DNA of 64,000 nt from an uncultured Muribaculaceae bacterium (GTDB lineage: Bacteria; Bacteroidota; Bacteroidia; Bacteroidales; Muribaculaceae). The notes under the pieces were generated by a model. That model saw nothing but the letters and a program-made list of their open reading frames with translations, searched no databases and was not told the DNA's origin. The position numbers were made by a program, and so were the translations under genes. Location: contig CANRPJ010000004.1 of the NCBI GenBank assembly GCA_947632485.1, forward strand, positions 62,001 to 126,000, in the 5' to 3' direction. Below, piece by piece: positions 37,704 to 45,939 of this stretch (the stretch's first letter is position 1; every line of letters begins with the position of its first letter).

Positions 37704-38305
37704 CCCTTCTGATTCCGCTGCTCTCACTGCTCGCGGCCTGTTCTTCTGATGAGCCGCAGCAGCCTACACCCGTGAACCGTATTGATATCGTGACCCTTGA
37801 AAGCACAGATCCGGTAGCCCGGTTCATACTATACTCTCCCGGCGACCGAGGCCAGAAAACCTTGATAGCCTCGCAGCCCTTAGGGGAAGAGATCGACAGA
37901 GGCGCGCGACTGCTAATTGACTATGACGCAGCCGTGGGCGACACTGCGCGCGCCGAGGTGCCGATAGAGCTCAACGGTTTCTACGTTGTATTAACCCCAC
38001 CCGTTGAGCTTGCGCCTCACATTGTGATTGCGGATCTGCCTTCCGGCGAAGCTTCAATCATAAGCCAGTGGCGCACAGGGGAATGGATCAATGTAAAACT
38101 GGAAGCCGCCTACAACGGCACTTCGAGAAGCATTGGTCTGACGGCTGATGAATCTACTTTGGACGACGCCACGGTGAAATGCTATATCTACAATCCCGGC
38201 GATCCTGTAGGCCCTAACAGCGTGGGGCGCACTGCCTACGCCTCCTTCTTCATCGGCGCCCTCAACCTGCGGCCCGACCAGAAAGTCGAAATCCTCGTGA
38301 AATAA
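37691..38305 (+). CDS. Conserved lipoprotein of unknown function
   Basis: 204 residues: signal peptide and lipobox LLAAC (Cys17), followed by a Ser/Pro-rich linker and a beta-rich domain (IDIVTLESTDPVARFILYSP; EVPIELNGFYVVLTPP). No family recognised. Overlap with a lipoprotein-transport-type ATPase gene may be meaningful, but no partner is shown. Followed by the -7 box of the next gene. Confidence 0.65.
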   Translation: MCRLTLLIPLLSLLAACSSDEPQQPTPVNRIDIVTLESTDPVARFILYSPGDRGQKTLIASQPLGEEIDRGARLLIDYDAAVGDTARAEVPIELNGFYVVLTPPVELAPHIVIADLPSGEASIISQWRTGEWINVKLEAAYNGTSRSIGLTADESTLDDATVKCYIYNPGDPVGPNSVGRTAYASFFIGALNLRPDQKVEILVK

Positions 38306-38387
38306 CCTCCCCCGGTTTTTATTTCAAAGCGATTTCAGCCTGCAAAAATCTGCAGCTCTGTCATTTCTTCAAATGATAGATTTTATG

Positions 38388-38395
38388 TAACTTTG
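38388..38395 (+). promoter_or_regulatory. -7 box upstream of the DUF4143 ATPase
   Basis: TAACTTTG, 49 bp before the ATG at 38445. No good TTTG box at the expected spacing. Confidence 0.5.
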
Positions 38396-38444
38396 CTTCG
38401 CTTTCCAAAAAGCAAAAATATTGAAGTTTGGAAAACAAAGCGAT

Positions 38445-39641
38445 ATGAAATTAATAGACAGACACCTATATATAAACCAACTAACGATAGTACAAAATAC
38501 TCCCGAAATAAAGATTATTACCGGAATAAGGCGTTCCGGGAAATCAAAACTTCTGAGTGCTTTCGCCGAGTATATAAGGCGAAACGATGACAAAGCAAAT
38601 ATCATAGAGATAGATCTCACAAAGCTCCGATATGAAAAGCTGAAAGAATACCACGCACTCAATGACTATGTAGAAGCTCATTATAAGGAAGGAGTCAGAA
38701 ATTATCTGATGATAGACGAAGTACAATTGTGCTCAGGTTTTGAGCTTGCAATCAACAGTCTACATTCAGACGAGAAATTTGATATCTACCTCACCGGCTC
38801 CAATGCTTTCCTACTGAGTAGCGATCTTGCTACTCTTTTCACAGGACGCCATATTGAAATTCATGTTTTCCCTTTCAGCTTCAAGGAGTATTGCGAATAT
38901 TTCAACGTGGCTGCAACCGATGCGCAGGAAGCCTTCACCGATTATATTCAGGCAGGAGGGCTCGCAGGTTCTTATCCTTACGCCAGGACAGCTGACAGGG
39001 CTAAGTATGTCAGAGATATTTATGAAACAATCCTGATCCGCGATCTTGTAGATAAGTATAAACTTGGCAATCCTACAATGATGAAACGCGTAAGCCACTA
39101 TCTCATGGACAATGTCAGCAATATCACTTCTTCACGAAACATTAGCAGCGCCTTAACAGATATCGGAATAGCTACCAACCACATGACAGTAGGCAGTTAT
39201 ATCGGCTATCTCTGCAACGCTTTCGTATTTTATGAGGCGAAACGCTACGATGTGAAAGGTAAAACATATCTGCAATCATTAAGCAAATATTATCTCGCTG
39301 ACACCGGAATACGTTTCGCAGAACTCGGCAAACGGAATATGGACTGGGGGCGAATGCTTGAAAATATCGTATATATCGAGCTCTTAAGACGAGGATACGA
39401 GGTCTATATCGGCAAACTATACCAAAAGGAAATCAATTTTGTAGCGATGAAGGGTGGGGAAAAAATCTACCTTCAGGTAAGCGATGACATATCAGGAGAA
39501 GCTACTTTCCAACGAGAGACCGAGCCGCTACTTAAAATACGCGATGCATACCCGAAGCTTCTTCTTGCGCGCACACACAATGAAGAGACTGATTACGAAG
39601 GCATTCGGATACTCGATATCCCGCGGTGGCTGTTAGAATGA
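38445..39641 (+). CDS. AAA ATPase with DUF4143 domain
   Basis: 398 residues. Walker A GIRRSGKSKLL (about 25-35), Walker B YLMIDEVQLC (about 88-97), arginine-rich sensor region ITLTGSNAFLLSS-type stretch, then the C-terminal DUF4143 part with a nuclease-like look (YIELLRRGYEVYIGK...EINFVAMKGGEKIYLQVS). Common, patchily distributed family in Bacteroidetes of uncertain role. The upstream TTG at 38421 is not used. Slightly AT-richer than its neighbours, so it may be an acquired accessory gene. Ends 8 bp from the convergent 39650 gene. Confidence 0.85.
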   Translation: MKLIDRHLYINQLTIVQNTPEIKIITGIRRSGKSKLLSAFAEYIRRNDDKANIIEIDLTKLRYEKLKEYHALNDYVEAHYKEGVRNYLMIDEVQLCSGFELAINSLHSDEKFDIYLTGSNAFLLSSDLATLFTGRHIEIHVFPFSFKEYCEYFNVAATDAQEAFTDYIQAGGLAGSYPYARTADRAKYVRDIYETILIRDLVDKYKLGNPTMMKRVSHYLMDNVSNITSSRNISSALTDIGIATNHMTVGSYIGYLCNAFVFYEAKRYDVKGKTYLQSLSKYYLADTGIRFAELGKRNMDWGRMLENIVYIELLRRGYEVYIGKLYQKEINFVAMKGGEKIYLQVSDDISGEATFQRETEPLLKIRDAYPKLLLARTHNEETDYEGIRILDIPRWLLE

Positions 39642-39649
39642 AGTCCGGA

Positions 39650-40231
39650 TTATTGGCGGCGGGGGGCGAACTCGGGCGGAAGAATCCGGGAGGCATCGGC
39701 GGTATCTACGGCTGTCACAATCACCCGGCTTGCACCGCGCCAGGGCACCGTGGCATGATACATCTTATACTCCACCTTCACCGGGGTGCCTGAATCCTGC
39801 ATGCGCCTGAGCTGGGCGCCGATCTTGCCGTCGGCTGCCGTAAACATGAAGTCGCGCTGATATAGGCGCGTGGTATCCATCAGCTCCTTGTAAGGTATCA
39901 GCACTCCTTCGAAGGTCTTGAAAACGGTGCCACGCTTCTCGATATGCTCCACGTAGCCATATTGCACGGCTTCTTCCACATAGGGACTGAAATAGCGCAA
40001 CCAGATGGCCAGCAGAAGCGCCACTACGACAAATGCTCCTCCGAGCCACCACCAGACAGATTTTACGCGCCTGGGCTTCAGATGCTCCCATGGCGACTCC
40101 TCACGCTCCCAATATGCCGGGTCCTCAGGATCCGGCAGCGGTTCTTTCGGTTTCTGAGGCTCTTCCGGAGCATCGCTGTCGAAGAAATCTTCCTTTTCGT
40201 CGTCTTTCTCGTATCTGTCGTAGGAAATCAT
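39650..40231 (-). CDS. Small single-pass membrane protein, unknown
   Basis: 193 residues. Acidic, proline-rich N-terminal region (about 1-55, EEPQKPKEPLPDPEDPAYWE), one membrane helix (about 62-80, VWWWLGGAFVVVALLLAIWL) and a soluble beta-rich C-terminal domain (VEHIEKRGTVFKTFEGVLIPYKEL). Start ATG at 40231 (MISYDRYEKDD) preferred; an ATG at 40270 lies inside the upstream gene. Last gene of the DUF1573-MeaB operon. No function recognised. Confidence 0.6.
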   Translation of the reverse strand: MISYDRYEKDDEKEDFFDSDAPEEPQKPKEPLPDPEDPAYWEREESPWEHLKPRRVKSVWWWLGGAFVVVALLLAIWLRYFSPYVEEAVQYGYVEHIEKRGTVFKTFEGVLIPYKELMDTTRLYQRDFMFTAADGKIGAQLRRMQDSGTPVKVEYKMYHATVPWRGASRVIVTAVDTADASRILPPEFAPRRQ

Positions 40232-40241
40232 ATCCGCAAAG

Positions 40242-41294
40242 TTACAATTTTGATGCCATTTCAGCGGCATCTCCCTCCGTTTTCTTACGCCCGGAGGCGA
40301 TATAGGCCATCGTGAATATGCCGAGGATTATGAGCATGAGGGTCTCTGAGCTCCATACGAGCATCGAGAAGGCAGTAGCCTCGGTAGTGCCCACGCCGTA
40401 GACGGCCAGTCCGAAGATCACTCCCAGGTTCCAGGGGCCAAGACCTCCGTTGGAAGGCACGGCCATTCCTATAGTGCTCAGAATCCAGGCTACCAGGCAT
40501 GGCTCCAGTCCCCAGCCCAATCCCGGCGCGGCGCACAGCGCCCGCGTAGCGGGGAAGGCGAAGAAGGCTATATATAGCTGCAGGAAATAGCAACCCCAGA
40601 TTCCGGCGGTTAGAAGCGCAAACCTGCCTTTACCAGGCATTCTGCCCACTACCGCAAATCCCTGCCAGAGCCTTCCGATCTCCTGGCGCAAGCGCGCTAT
40701 GGGAGCGCAGTGCCTACCCAGCCGGAAGAGCAGCAGCACAGCAACCACGCACCCGGCCGCAGCGAGCCAGAACCACCATGAACCGACGATCCTTACTATA
40801 TCCTGCCCTACCGGATAGCGGGAAAGGAATGAGTTGATGGCAGGAGTAGCTACCGCGAAGGTGAGCAGAAACAGGAAGCCTACGGTGATGGTATCGCTCA
40901 GTCGGTCGGCCACCATCGATCCGAGCACGGTGGTAAACGAGGCGTGCTCGCGGCGCGAGATATAGGTGCATCGCCACACCTCTCCGAGCCGCGGAAATAC
41001 GAGATTCAGTGCGTAAGTGCCGAAAATAGAGCAGCATAATGCCATATACGGAGCATCGACCCCGAGAGCTCTCAGCTGAAGCCTCCAGCGCGAAGCCCTC
41101 ACCATATGGCTCACTACGCTGAGCCCCATCGCCAGAAGAATCCACCAATAGTCGACCCCCTGGCCCAGAATCCGCATCATGTCGGCGAAATCGACCTTGC
41201 GGAACATATAGGCCACCAGAAGCACCGTGAAGACCAGCGGCACGAGATACCGCACCGCCGCTTTCAGAATGCTGCTGCCCGACGCTCTGGTCAT
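40242..41294 (-). CDS. Flippase-like (lysylphosphatidylglycerol synthase TM/UPF0104) protein
   Basis: 350 residues with about 8 membrane helices and the typical core GTYALNLVFPRLGEVWRC and MVADRLSDTI. The family (YbhN/AglD2-like) is found in lipid and glycan transfer systems; function in Bacteroidetes unclear. Overlaps meaB by 4 bases at its start, so it is coupled to it. No catalytic domain is present. Confidence 0.8.
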   Translation of the reverse strand: MTRASGSSILKAAVRYLVPLVFTVLLVAYMFRKVDFADMMRILGQGVDYWWILLAMGLSVVSHMVRASRWRLQLRALGVDAPYMALCCSIFGTYALNLVFPRLGEVWRCTYISRREHASFTTVLGSMVADRLSDTITVGFLFLLTFAVATPAINSFLSRYPVGQDIVRIVGSWWFWLAAAGCVVAVLLLFRLGRHCAPIARLRQEIGRLWQGFAVVGRMPGKGRFALLTAGIWGCYFLQLYIAFFAFPATRALCAAPGLGWGLEPCLVAWILSTIGMAVPSNGGLGPWNLGVIFGLAVYGVGTTEATAFSMLVWSSETLMLIILGIFTMAYIASGRKKTEGDAAEMASKL

Positions 41295-42397
41295 CGCTGA
41301 TTATTGCGGATACGGTCGAAATAGAAGTCGAGCACGTCTTTCGCGGCAGTAAACGACGACTGCTCGTTATTGAGCACCCGGATCTCCTTCTGCTCCAGAA
41401 GAGCCTTCACCTCAGGCAGATGGTAGAAGCTGGCGCGAAGCTGCTCGTCGATGGTCTCCCTCATCCAATATTTCGCCTGCTCGTTGCGCTTACGCTCGAA
41501 ATAGCCGTTGGCGCGCACATATTCGAAATAGCGGTCGATCATATCCCACACCTCGGCGATTCCGAGTTCGTAGTAGCCGCTGTAGGTCAGCACCTCCGGC
41601 ACCCATTTGCTGGGCGTAGGCGGAAAGAGATGGAGGGCGTTGCGGAATTGAGCCGCGGCGAGTTTGGCGCGCTCTATATTGTCGCCATCGCATTTATTGA
41701 TCACGATGCCATCGGCCATCTCCATGATACCGCGCTTAATGCCCTGGAGCTCGTCGCCGGTGCCCGCCAGCTGGATAAGCAGGAAGAAATCGACCATCGA
41801 ATGCACGGCGGTCTCGCTCTGACCCACGCCTACGGTCTCTACGAACACCGTATCATATCCGGCGGCTTCGCAGAGCACGATCGTTTCACGCGTCTTGCGC
41901 GCCACTCCTCCAAGCGACCCTGCGCTCGGGGAAGGCCGGATAAAGGCATCTTTCTCCTGCGAGAGTTTCTCCATGCGCGTCTTGTCGCCGAGAATAGAGC
42001 CGCGGGTGCGCTCGCTCGAGGGGTCGATAGCGAGCACCGCCAGTTTATGGCCCTGCCTGAGCACGTGGAGGCCAAACACGTCGATACTCGTAGACTTTCC
42101 CGCACCGGGCACTCCCGTAATACCGATTCTGCGCGAATTGCCGGTATAAGGCAGGCATTTCTCTATCACCTCCTGAGCCAGAGCCTGGTGGGCGTCGGCT
42201 GTGCTCTCGATCAGGGTCACGGCACGTCCGAGCACGCTGACATCGCCTTTGCGGATTCCCTCCACATAATCGTTAACGCTCAGGGAGGGCACGCGGCGCC
42301 TTCCCGCCACGCGATAGGGGTTTACCGTGGGCTGGCTCGCCACTCCGCTGTTCACCTGAAGACCTTTATAATCGGCTGAATTCTCTGGATGCTCCAT
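41291..42397 (-). CDS. meaB: Methylmalonyl-CoA mutase-associated GTPase MeaB
   Basis: 368 residues; G3E-family GTPase that guards and reactivates B12-dependent methylmalonyl-CoA mutase. P-loop ITGVPGAGKSTSID (about 93-106), GDKTRM and ETVGVGQSE (switch/Walker B) are clear; NKCDGD is the NKxD specificity motif. Bacteroidetes use it in the succinate-propionate pathway. The mutase genes are not adjacent. The ATG is 31 bp after the DUF1573 stop. Confidence 0.93.
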   Translation of the reverse strand: MEHPENSADYKGLQVNSGVASQPTVNPYRVAGRRRVPSLSVNDYVEGIRKGDVSVLGRAVTLIESTADAHQALAQEVIEKCLPYTGNSRRIGITGVPGAGKSTSIDVFGLHVLRQGHKLAVLAIDPSSERTRGSILGDKTRMEKLSQEKDAFIRPSPSAGSLGGVARKTRETIVLCEAAGYDTVFVETVGVGQSETAVHSMVDFFLLIQLAGTGDELQGIKRGIMEMADGIVINKCDGDNIERAKLAAAQFRNALHLFPPTPSKWVPEVLTYSGYYELGIAEVWDMIDRYFEYVRANGYFERKRNEQAKYWMRETIDEQLRASFYHLPEVKALLEQKEIRVLNNEQSSFTAAKDVLDFYFDRIRNNQR

Positions 42398-42427
42398 AAT
42401 ATGCTGTTTGAGAGAGTTTTTCTTTTA

Positions 42428-43501
42428 TTATCGCTTAATTTCTCCGCTCACCCTCACGCTTTTCACAGGGCTCACGGGATCGTCGGTTATCATATCTACC
42501 AGAAGCCCAAACGCCTTCCCCTTCTGAACCTCCACATCTACAACTCCTTCTACCTTAGCTTTCTTACCGGGGGCGAGACGCGTAGGATAACTGGTAACGG
42601 TCACTCCCGGCGCGCGGGAGTAAATCCGGTGGATATTGAGTTCCGACTTACCGGAGTTGGAGATAGTGTAGCTGAATTTCTTTTTCTCATCGGCCTTGCA
42701 CACTCCAACCGGAATAATTTCCGGATCGGCCTCAAGCCGGGGAGCTTTCGCGAGGGCTTCGGGGGTGGTCTTCGACAGGTCGGGCGTCACATTGGCGGTA
42801 AATGTCAGTTTATGGGGAGCTCCCGTAGCATCTCCATCGGGATAGAGATCCACTTCGGCAGTAGTGAATCCAAGCTCGCCGCTTTCCCGCGAGTTGAAAT
42901 ATACGCTGAAGGTCACGATCTCACCGGGAGCCACCTTATCATCGGAAATACCTACCGTAAGGGCGGGCGACAGCGACTTCCATACGGGGCGGATAGTATC
43001 GGAGCTCTGGTTATAGCCATTGATCATCACATGCTTACCTCCTCCGTAGACCACTTCTCCTCCAATCAGCTGATCGTGGGAGAGGCGCAGCGGCCCGGCC
43101 TCTACGGGGTAAGCTGGTGCGAGGGTCTCTGACGTGCCGAGCACGGTACCCTTTATTCGCAATATGGTAAGCCGGTCGCCAGGATCTACATTAACCTTCA
43201 CATTCTTCACAAATCTTCCCGGGCGGCCTGCAGGATTGTAGGTGAAGCTCACCGCTGCGGTGTCGCCTGGCTGAATCTCACCTTCAGTAAAGCTCGCCGC
43301 GGTGCAGCCACAGGTAGTGCGCACCCGGCGGATAGCCACCGGGTCAGGTCCTTCGTTCACGAAGCGGAGGGTACCGGTCTGCTTTCCGGTCGCCTCCTTG
43401 ATCACGCCGAAATCATATTCGGTGGCGAGCCAGCGGATATCGGCAGAAGCCTGCAGCGCCGCTACCGCGGTTACCACAGTGAGAACCAGGCGCTTCATCA
43501 T
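42428..43501 (-). CDS. DUF1573 protein with repeated Ig-like domains
   Basis: 357 residues with a signal peptide (to about 20). Two DUF1573-type immunoglobulin-like repeats: the first has YDFGVIKEATGKQTGTLRF and the TCGCTA cysteine pair; a second follows around 140-230, then another beta-domain (VGVCKADEKKKFSYTISN). Exported, role unknown; DUF1573 proteins are very common in Bacteroidetes. Two adjacent ATGs (43501, 43498) overlap the upstream stop (ATGATGA). Confidence 0.8.
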   Translation of the reverse strand: MMKRLVLTVVTAVAALQASADIRWLATEYDFGVIKEATGKQTGTLRFVNEGPDPVAIRRVRTTCGCTAASFTEGEIQPGDTAAVSFTYNPAGRPGRFVKNVKVNVDPGDRLTILRIKGTVLGTSETLAPAYPVEAGPLRLSHDQLIGGEVVYGGGKHVMINGYNQSSDTIRPVWKSLSPALTVGISDDKVAPGEIVTFSVYFNSRESGELGFTTAEVDLYPDGDATGAPHKLTFTANVTPDLSKTTPEALAKAPRLEADPEIIPVGVCKADEKKKFSYTISNSGKSELNIHRIYSRAPGVTVTSYPTRLAPGKKAKVEGVVDVEVQKGKAFGLLVDMITDDPVSPVKSVRVSGEIKR

Positions 43502-43887
43502 TTCTTGGGGGTGACGGTGCCGCGGATCTTCACACGCAGTTTCTTAGGAGAGCCGTTGGTCTTGATAGTCACAGTCTTATCAAACGGCCCGGGGCGTCCG
43601 AGCGGATTGTAGGTCACCTTCACCTTTCCTTTCTTGCCCGGGGCTATGGGATTCTTCGGATATTCCGGACGGGTGCAGCCGCATTCAGCCGTGGCGTCGA
43701 AGATAAGAAGCGGAGCATTTCCCTGATTCTCAAACTCAAATTCGCATACTGCCGGCCCTCCATTCTCCTTGATGGTACCGAAATCGTGCACCGTTTCAGC
43801 CAGCTTCATGCGCGATTCCCCCTTATCCGCTCCCGCCGGAATAGCGAAAATGGCGATCAGGGCTGCTATAGCTATAATTTTTCTCAT
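43498..43887 (-). CDS. Short DUF1573 protein
   Basis: 129 residues: signal peptide (to about 20) and one DUF1573 domain with VHDFGTIKENGGPAVCEF, ATAECGCTRPEYPKNPI and VTYNPLGRPGPF. First gene of the operon down to 39650. Likely arose by duplication with the neighbour, which holds the same domain. Start ATG at 43887; -7 box at 43914-43921. Confidence 0.85.
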   Translation of the reverse strand: MRKIIAIAALIAIFAIPAGADKGESRMKLAETVHDFGTIKENGGPAVCEFEFENQGNAPLLIFDATAECGCTRPEYPKNPIAPGKKGKVKVTYNPLGRPGPFDKTVTIKTNGSPKKLRVKIRGTVTPKK

Positions 43888-43913
43888 CTTGGTTCAAGTT
43901 GTTATATCAACTG

Positions 43914-43921
43914 CAAAGGTA
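43914..43921 (-). promoter_or_regulatory. -7 box of the DUF1573-MeaB operon
   Basis: TACCTTTG on the minus strand, 27 bp before the ATG at 43887. A TTG lies 22 bp further up (43946-43944), slightly long. Confidence 0.55.
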
Positions 43922-43969
43922 GCAAATCTTTTGCTTCTCCGACCAATTTTCCCGCTGATAGCGCCGCTA

Positions 43970-44001
43970 TTTGGCGATTCGGGCTATAAGCATTACATTT
44001 G
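43970..44001 (+). promoter_or_regulatory. Promoter of the TPR/HTH regulator gene
   Basis: TTTG (43970-43973), 20 bp, TACATTTG (43994-44001), 23 bp before the ATG at 44024. Divergent from the DUF1573 operon. Confidence 0.75.
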
Positions 44002-44023
44002 CAGATAAATAGCTGATTCCTTA

Positions 44024-45676
44024 ATGCGCGCGCCGCTTCGCTACATACCGATGCTTCTACTTGCCGGCCTTTTGTGGGCCTGCGGCGGCGACCGCGCGCT
44101 GCAGTCTGCCCTTGACCGCGCCGACGAGCTGATGGAAGCTCACCCCGACTCTGCGCTTGCCTTGCTAAAGCCCTACGACGGCGCGCAGATCAAATCCGAG
44201 GCTCAGCGCGCCCGCTTCGCACTCCTCTACTCCATGGCGCTCGATAAGAACTACATAGACCGCAAGGATTTCGAGGTGCTGCAGCCGGCGCTCGACTACT
44301 ACCCCGCCCACGGCACCGATGCCGACAAGATCCGCACCCTATATTATGCCGGTTGTATCTATCAGAATGGCAAAAGAATAGATAAGGCAATGGAGGCTTG
44401 GGCCGCAGGGCTTCAATACCGCGGTCAGAACACCGATTCACTCACGCTTGCGCGCCTTTTAGTAAATCAAGGTAATGAGTACTACCGGCTCTATCAATTT
44501 GAAAAGTTTGTAGAGAATCAACGTCAGGCTGAGGAAATATATCGCTCTATTGGCCGAAAAGACCTTGCCGACAAGGCTTTCCTTAATCAATTCGAACTTT
44601 CGCTTAACCGTGACTCAACATTTGCAATAAACAATATAAGCAGGGTAGATCAGCTAAGTCTTGATTTCTTATCTCCCATTGCAGAGGTAGCTCGCTCAAA
44701 TGCTCTTCAATATGAGATGCATTTCGGCACCCCCGAGTCACTCGACGCCCGATTAAAGAAGTATGAGGGGTTAAAGATGGATAGTATTGTTCTTACGCAG
44801 GCGCTTCTTAACTTAGGTAGAATCAGCGAGGCGGAAAGCGTATTTCAATCTGTACGGCCTAGAACAGACACCCGGATATCCTATCTGCTTAAGAAAATGC
44901 GTCTTGAGAAAGCGAAAGGCAATTTCGAGGAGGCGCTAAAGAGCAGCGAGCAGGTTCTGAAAACCTTTGACCAGGAGCAATCAGCCGTGATCGAAGGAGG
45001 CAGCCAGTTCGCCGAAGAGCGGTTCCAGTGGCGCAGCGAAGTAGAGAAACATAAAAGAGCCGAAAAGAAGGCACAGACATTCGGCCTAATAGTATTTTTT
45101 GTGCTGGTCATTGCAGTGAGTATCTTTATTCACCGCTTCCGGATCAGACGCATAAGGGAGGAGCAACGCATAGGGGGCATCGTAGCTGAGCGCACAGCTG
45201 AACTGATGCAGAAAATCAGCGTGCTCGAAAATGAGAAATCAAGTCTTTCCGAGCTCCTCGCTAAAGCATCAGAACCTTCAGAACTTCCTCAGGTGATCAA
45301 GGAGAAGATCGCCTTGATCGACTCCCTTATCCGAGATTCGCTGACCAGTACCGTAAGAATAAAGGGTGAGCCGTCGGTGCCGCTCAGCAACATCATGACC
45401 GACTCCCGCCATTTTCTTGAAAGCCAGGGAAAACTTCTGGAGATCCTATATCCCAAGAATACAGCCGGTCTAATCGAGAAAGGCCTATCGTATAGGGAGC
45501 TCGGGTTCGTTTACCTTTATCTTATAGGACTCAACGTAAAAGAGATCGGCATTCTGCTGAGGCAGACCAATAGTTATAAGATCAGCAGCACCATCAGGAA
45601 AAAGTTAGGTCTGGAAAATTCCGACGCGTATCTGGATCGCGTAGTCCGCAAGATGTTCAAAGAGTCACAGATCTGA
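44024..45676 (+). CDS. TPR-membrane-HTH lipoprotein regulator
   Basis: 550 residues: lipobox LLWAC (Cys20), periplasmic TPR-like helical repeats (about 25-340, e.g. YYAGCIYQNGKRIDKAMEAW, LARLLVNQGNEYYRLYQFEK), a membrane helix (about 360-378, FGLIVFFVLVIAVSIFI), a coiled coil and a C-terminal helix-turn-helix-like segment (about 495-545, GLSYRELGFVYLYLIGLNVKEIGILLRQ). This layout is widespread in Bacteroidetes as a one-component envelope-to-DNA regulator. The lipobox conflicts with an N-terminus anchored on the outside, so the lipidation may anchor it to the inner membrane. GC content drops visibly after about 44340. Confidence 0.75.
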   Translation: MRAPLRYIPMLLLAGLLWACGGDRALQSALDRADELMEAHPDSALALLKPYDGAQIKSEAQRARFALLYSMALDKNYIDRKDFEVLQPALDYYPAHGTDADKIRTLYYAGCIYQNGKRIDKAMEAWAAGLQYRGQNTDSLTLARLLVNQGNEYYRLYQFEKFVENQRQAEEIYRSIGRKDLADKAFLNQFELSLNRDSTFAINNISRVDQLSLDFLSPIAEVARSNALQYEMHFGTPESLDARLKKYEGLKMDSIVLTQALLNLGRISEAESVFQSVRPRTDTRISYLLKKMRLEKAKGNFEEALKSSEQVLKTFDQEQSAVIEGGSQFAEERFQWRSEVEKHKRAEKKAQTFGLIVFFVLVIAVSIFIHRFRIRRIREEQRIGGIVAERTAELMQKISVLENEKSSLSELLAKASEPSELPQVIKEKIALIDSLIRDSLTSTVRIKGEPSVPLSNIMTDSRHFLESQGKLLEILYPKNTAGLIEKGLSYRELGFVYLYLIGLNVKEIGILLRQTNSYKISSTIRKKLGLENSDAYLDRVVRKMFKESQI

Positions 45677-45770
45677 CTCCTTTAGGCCAGTCCCCATAAA
45701 GTGGGAAACACAGACCCCCACGAAGGATATCTTGCCCTATTTTAACTTCTTTTCGGCAATTTACGCCAAT

Positions 45771-45856
45771 GGGAAGACTTTTAAGGAGCAAGGGAAGACT
45801 TTGAAAAAAATCTCATCTGATTATCAGATTATTGCAAGCAGATAAGGAAGACTTTT
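45771..45856 (+). promoter_or_regulatory. Three direct GGAAGACTTT repeats
   Basis: GGGAAGACTTT at 45771-45781 and 45792-45802 (21 bp, two helical turns apart) and GGAAGACTTT at 45846-45855. The last sits just before the TTTG box at 45859. Layout suggests operator sites; the regulator gene lies just upstream. Confidence 0.45.
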
Positions 45857-45858
45857 TA

Positions 45859-45891
45859 TTTGCAAGGAATATGGCTTGTTTTCTACCTTTG
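45859..45891 (+). promoter_or_regulatory. Orphan Bacteroidetes promoter
   Basis: TTTG (45859-45862), 21 bp, TACCTTTG (45884-45891). An ATG at 45897 gives only a 15-codon frame (METDKSVKIERISCS, stop at 45942-45944) and would be nearly leaderless, so the RNA is probably non-coding and enters the palindrome island. Confidence 0.65.
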
Positions 45892-45939
45892 CAATAATGG
45901 AAACCGATAAATCAGTAAAGATTGAGAGAATCTCATGCT

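Noticed and set aside
40237-40244. TAACTTTG box before the 39650-40231 gene
   Set aside because: It overlaps the stop of the upstream gene, has no partner box and would give a transcript start at or after the ATG.
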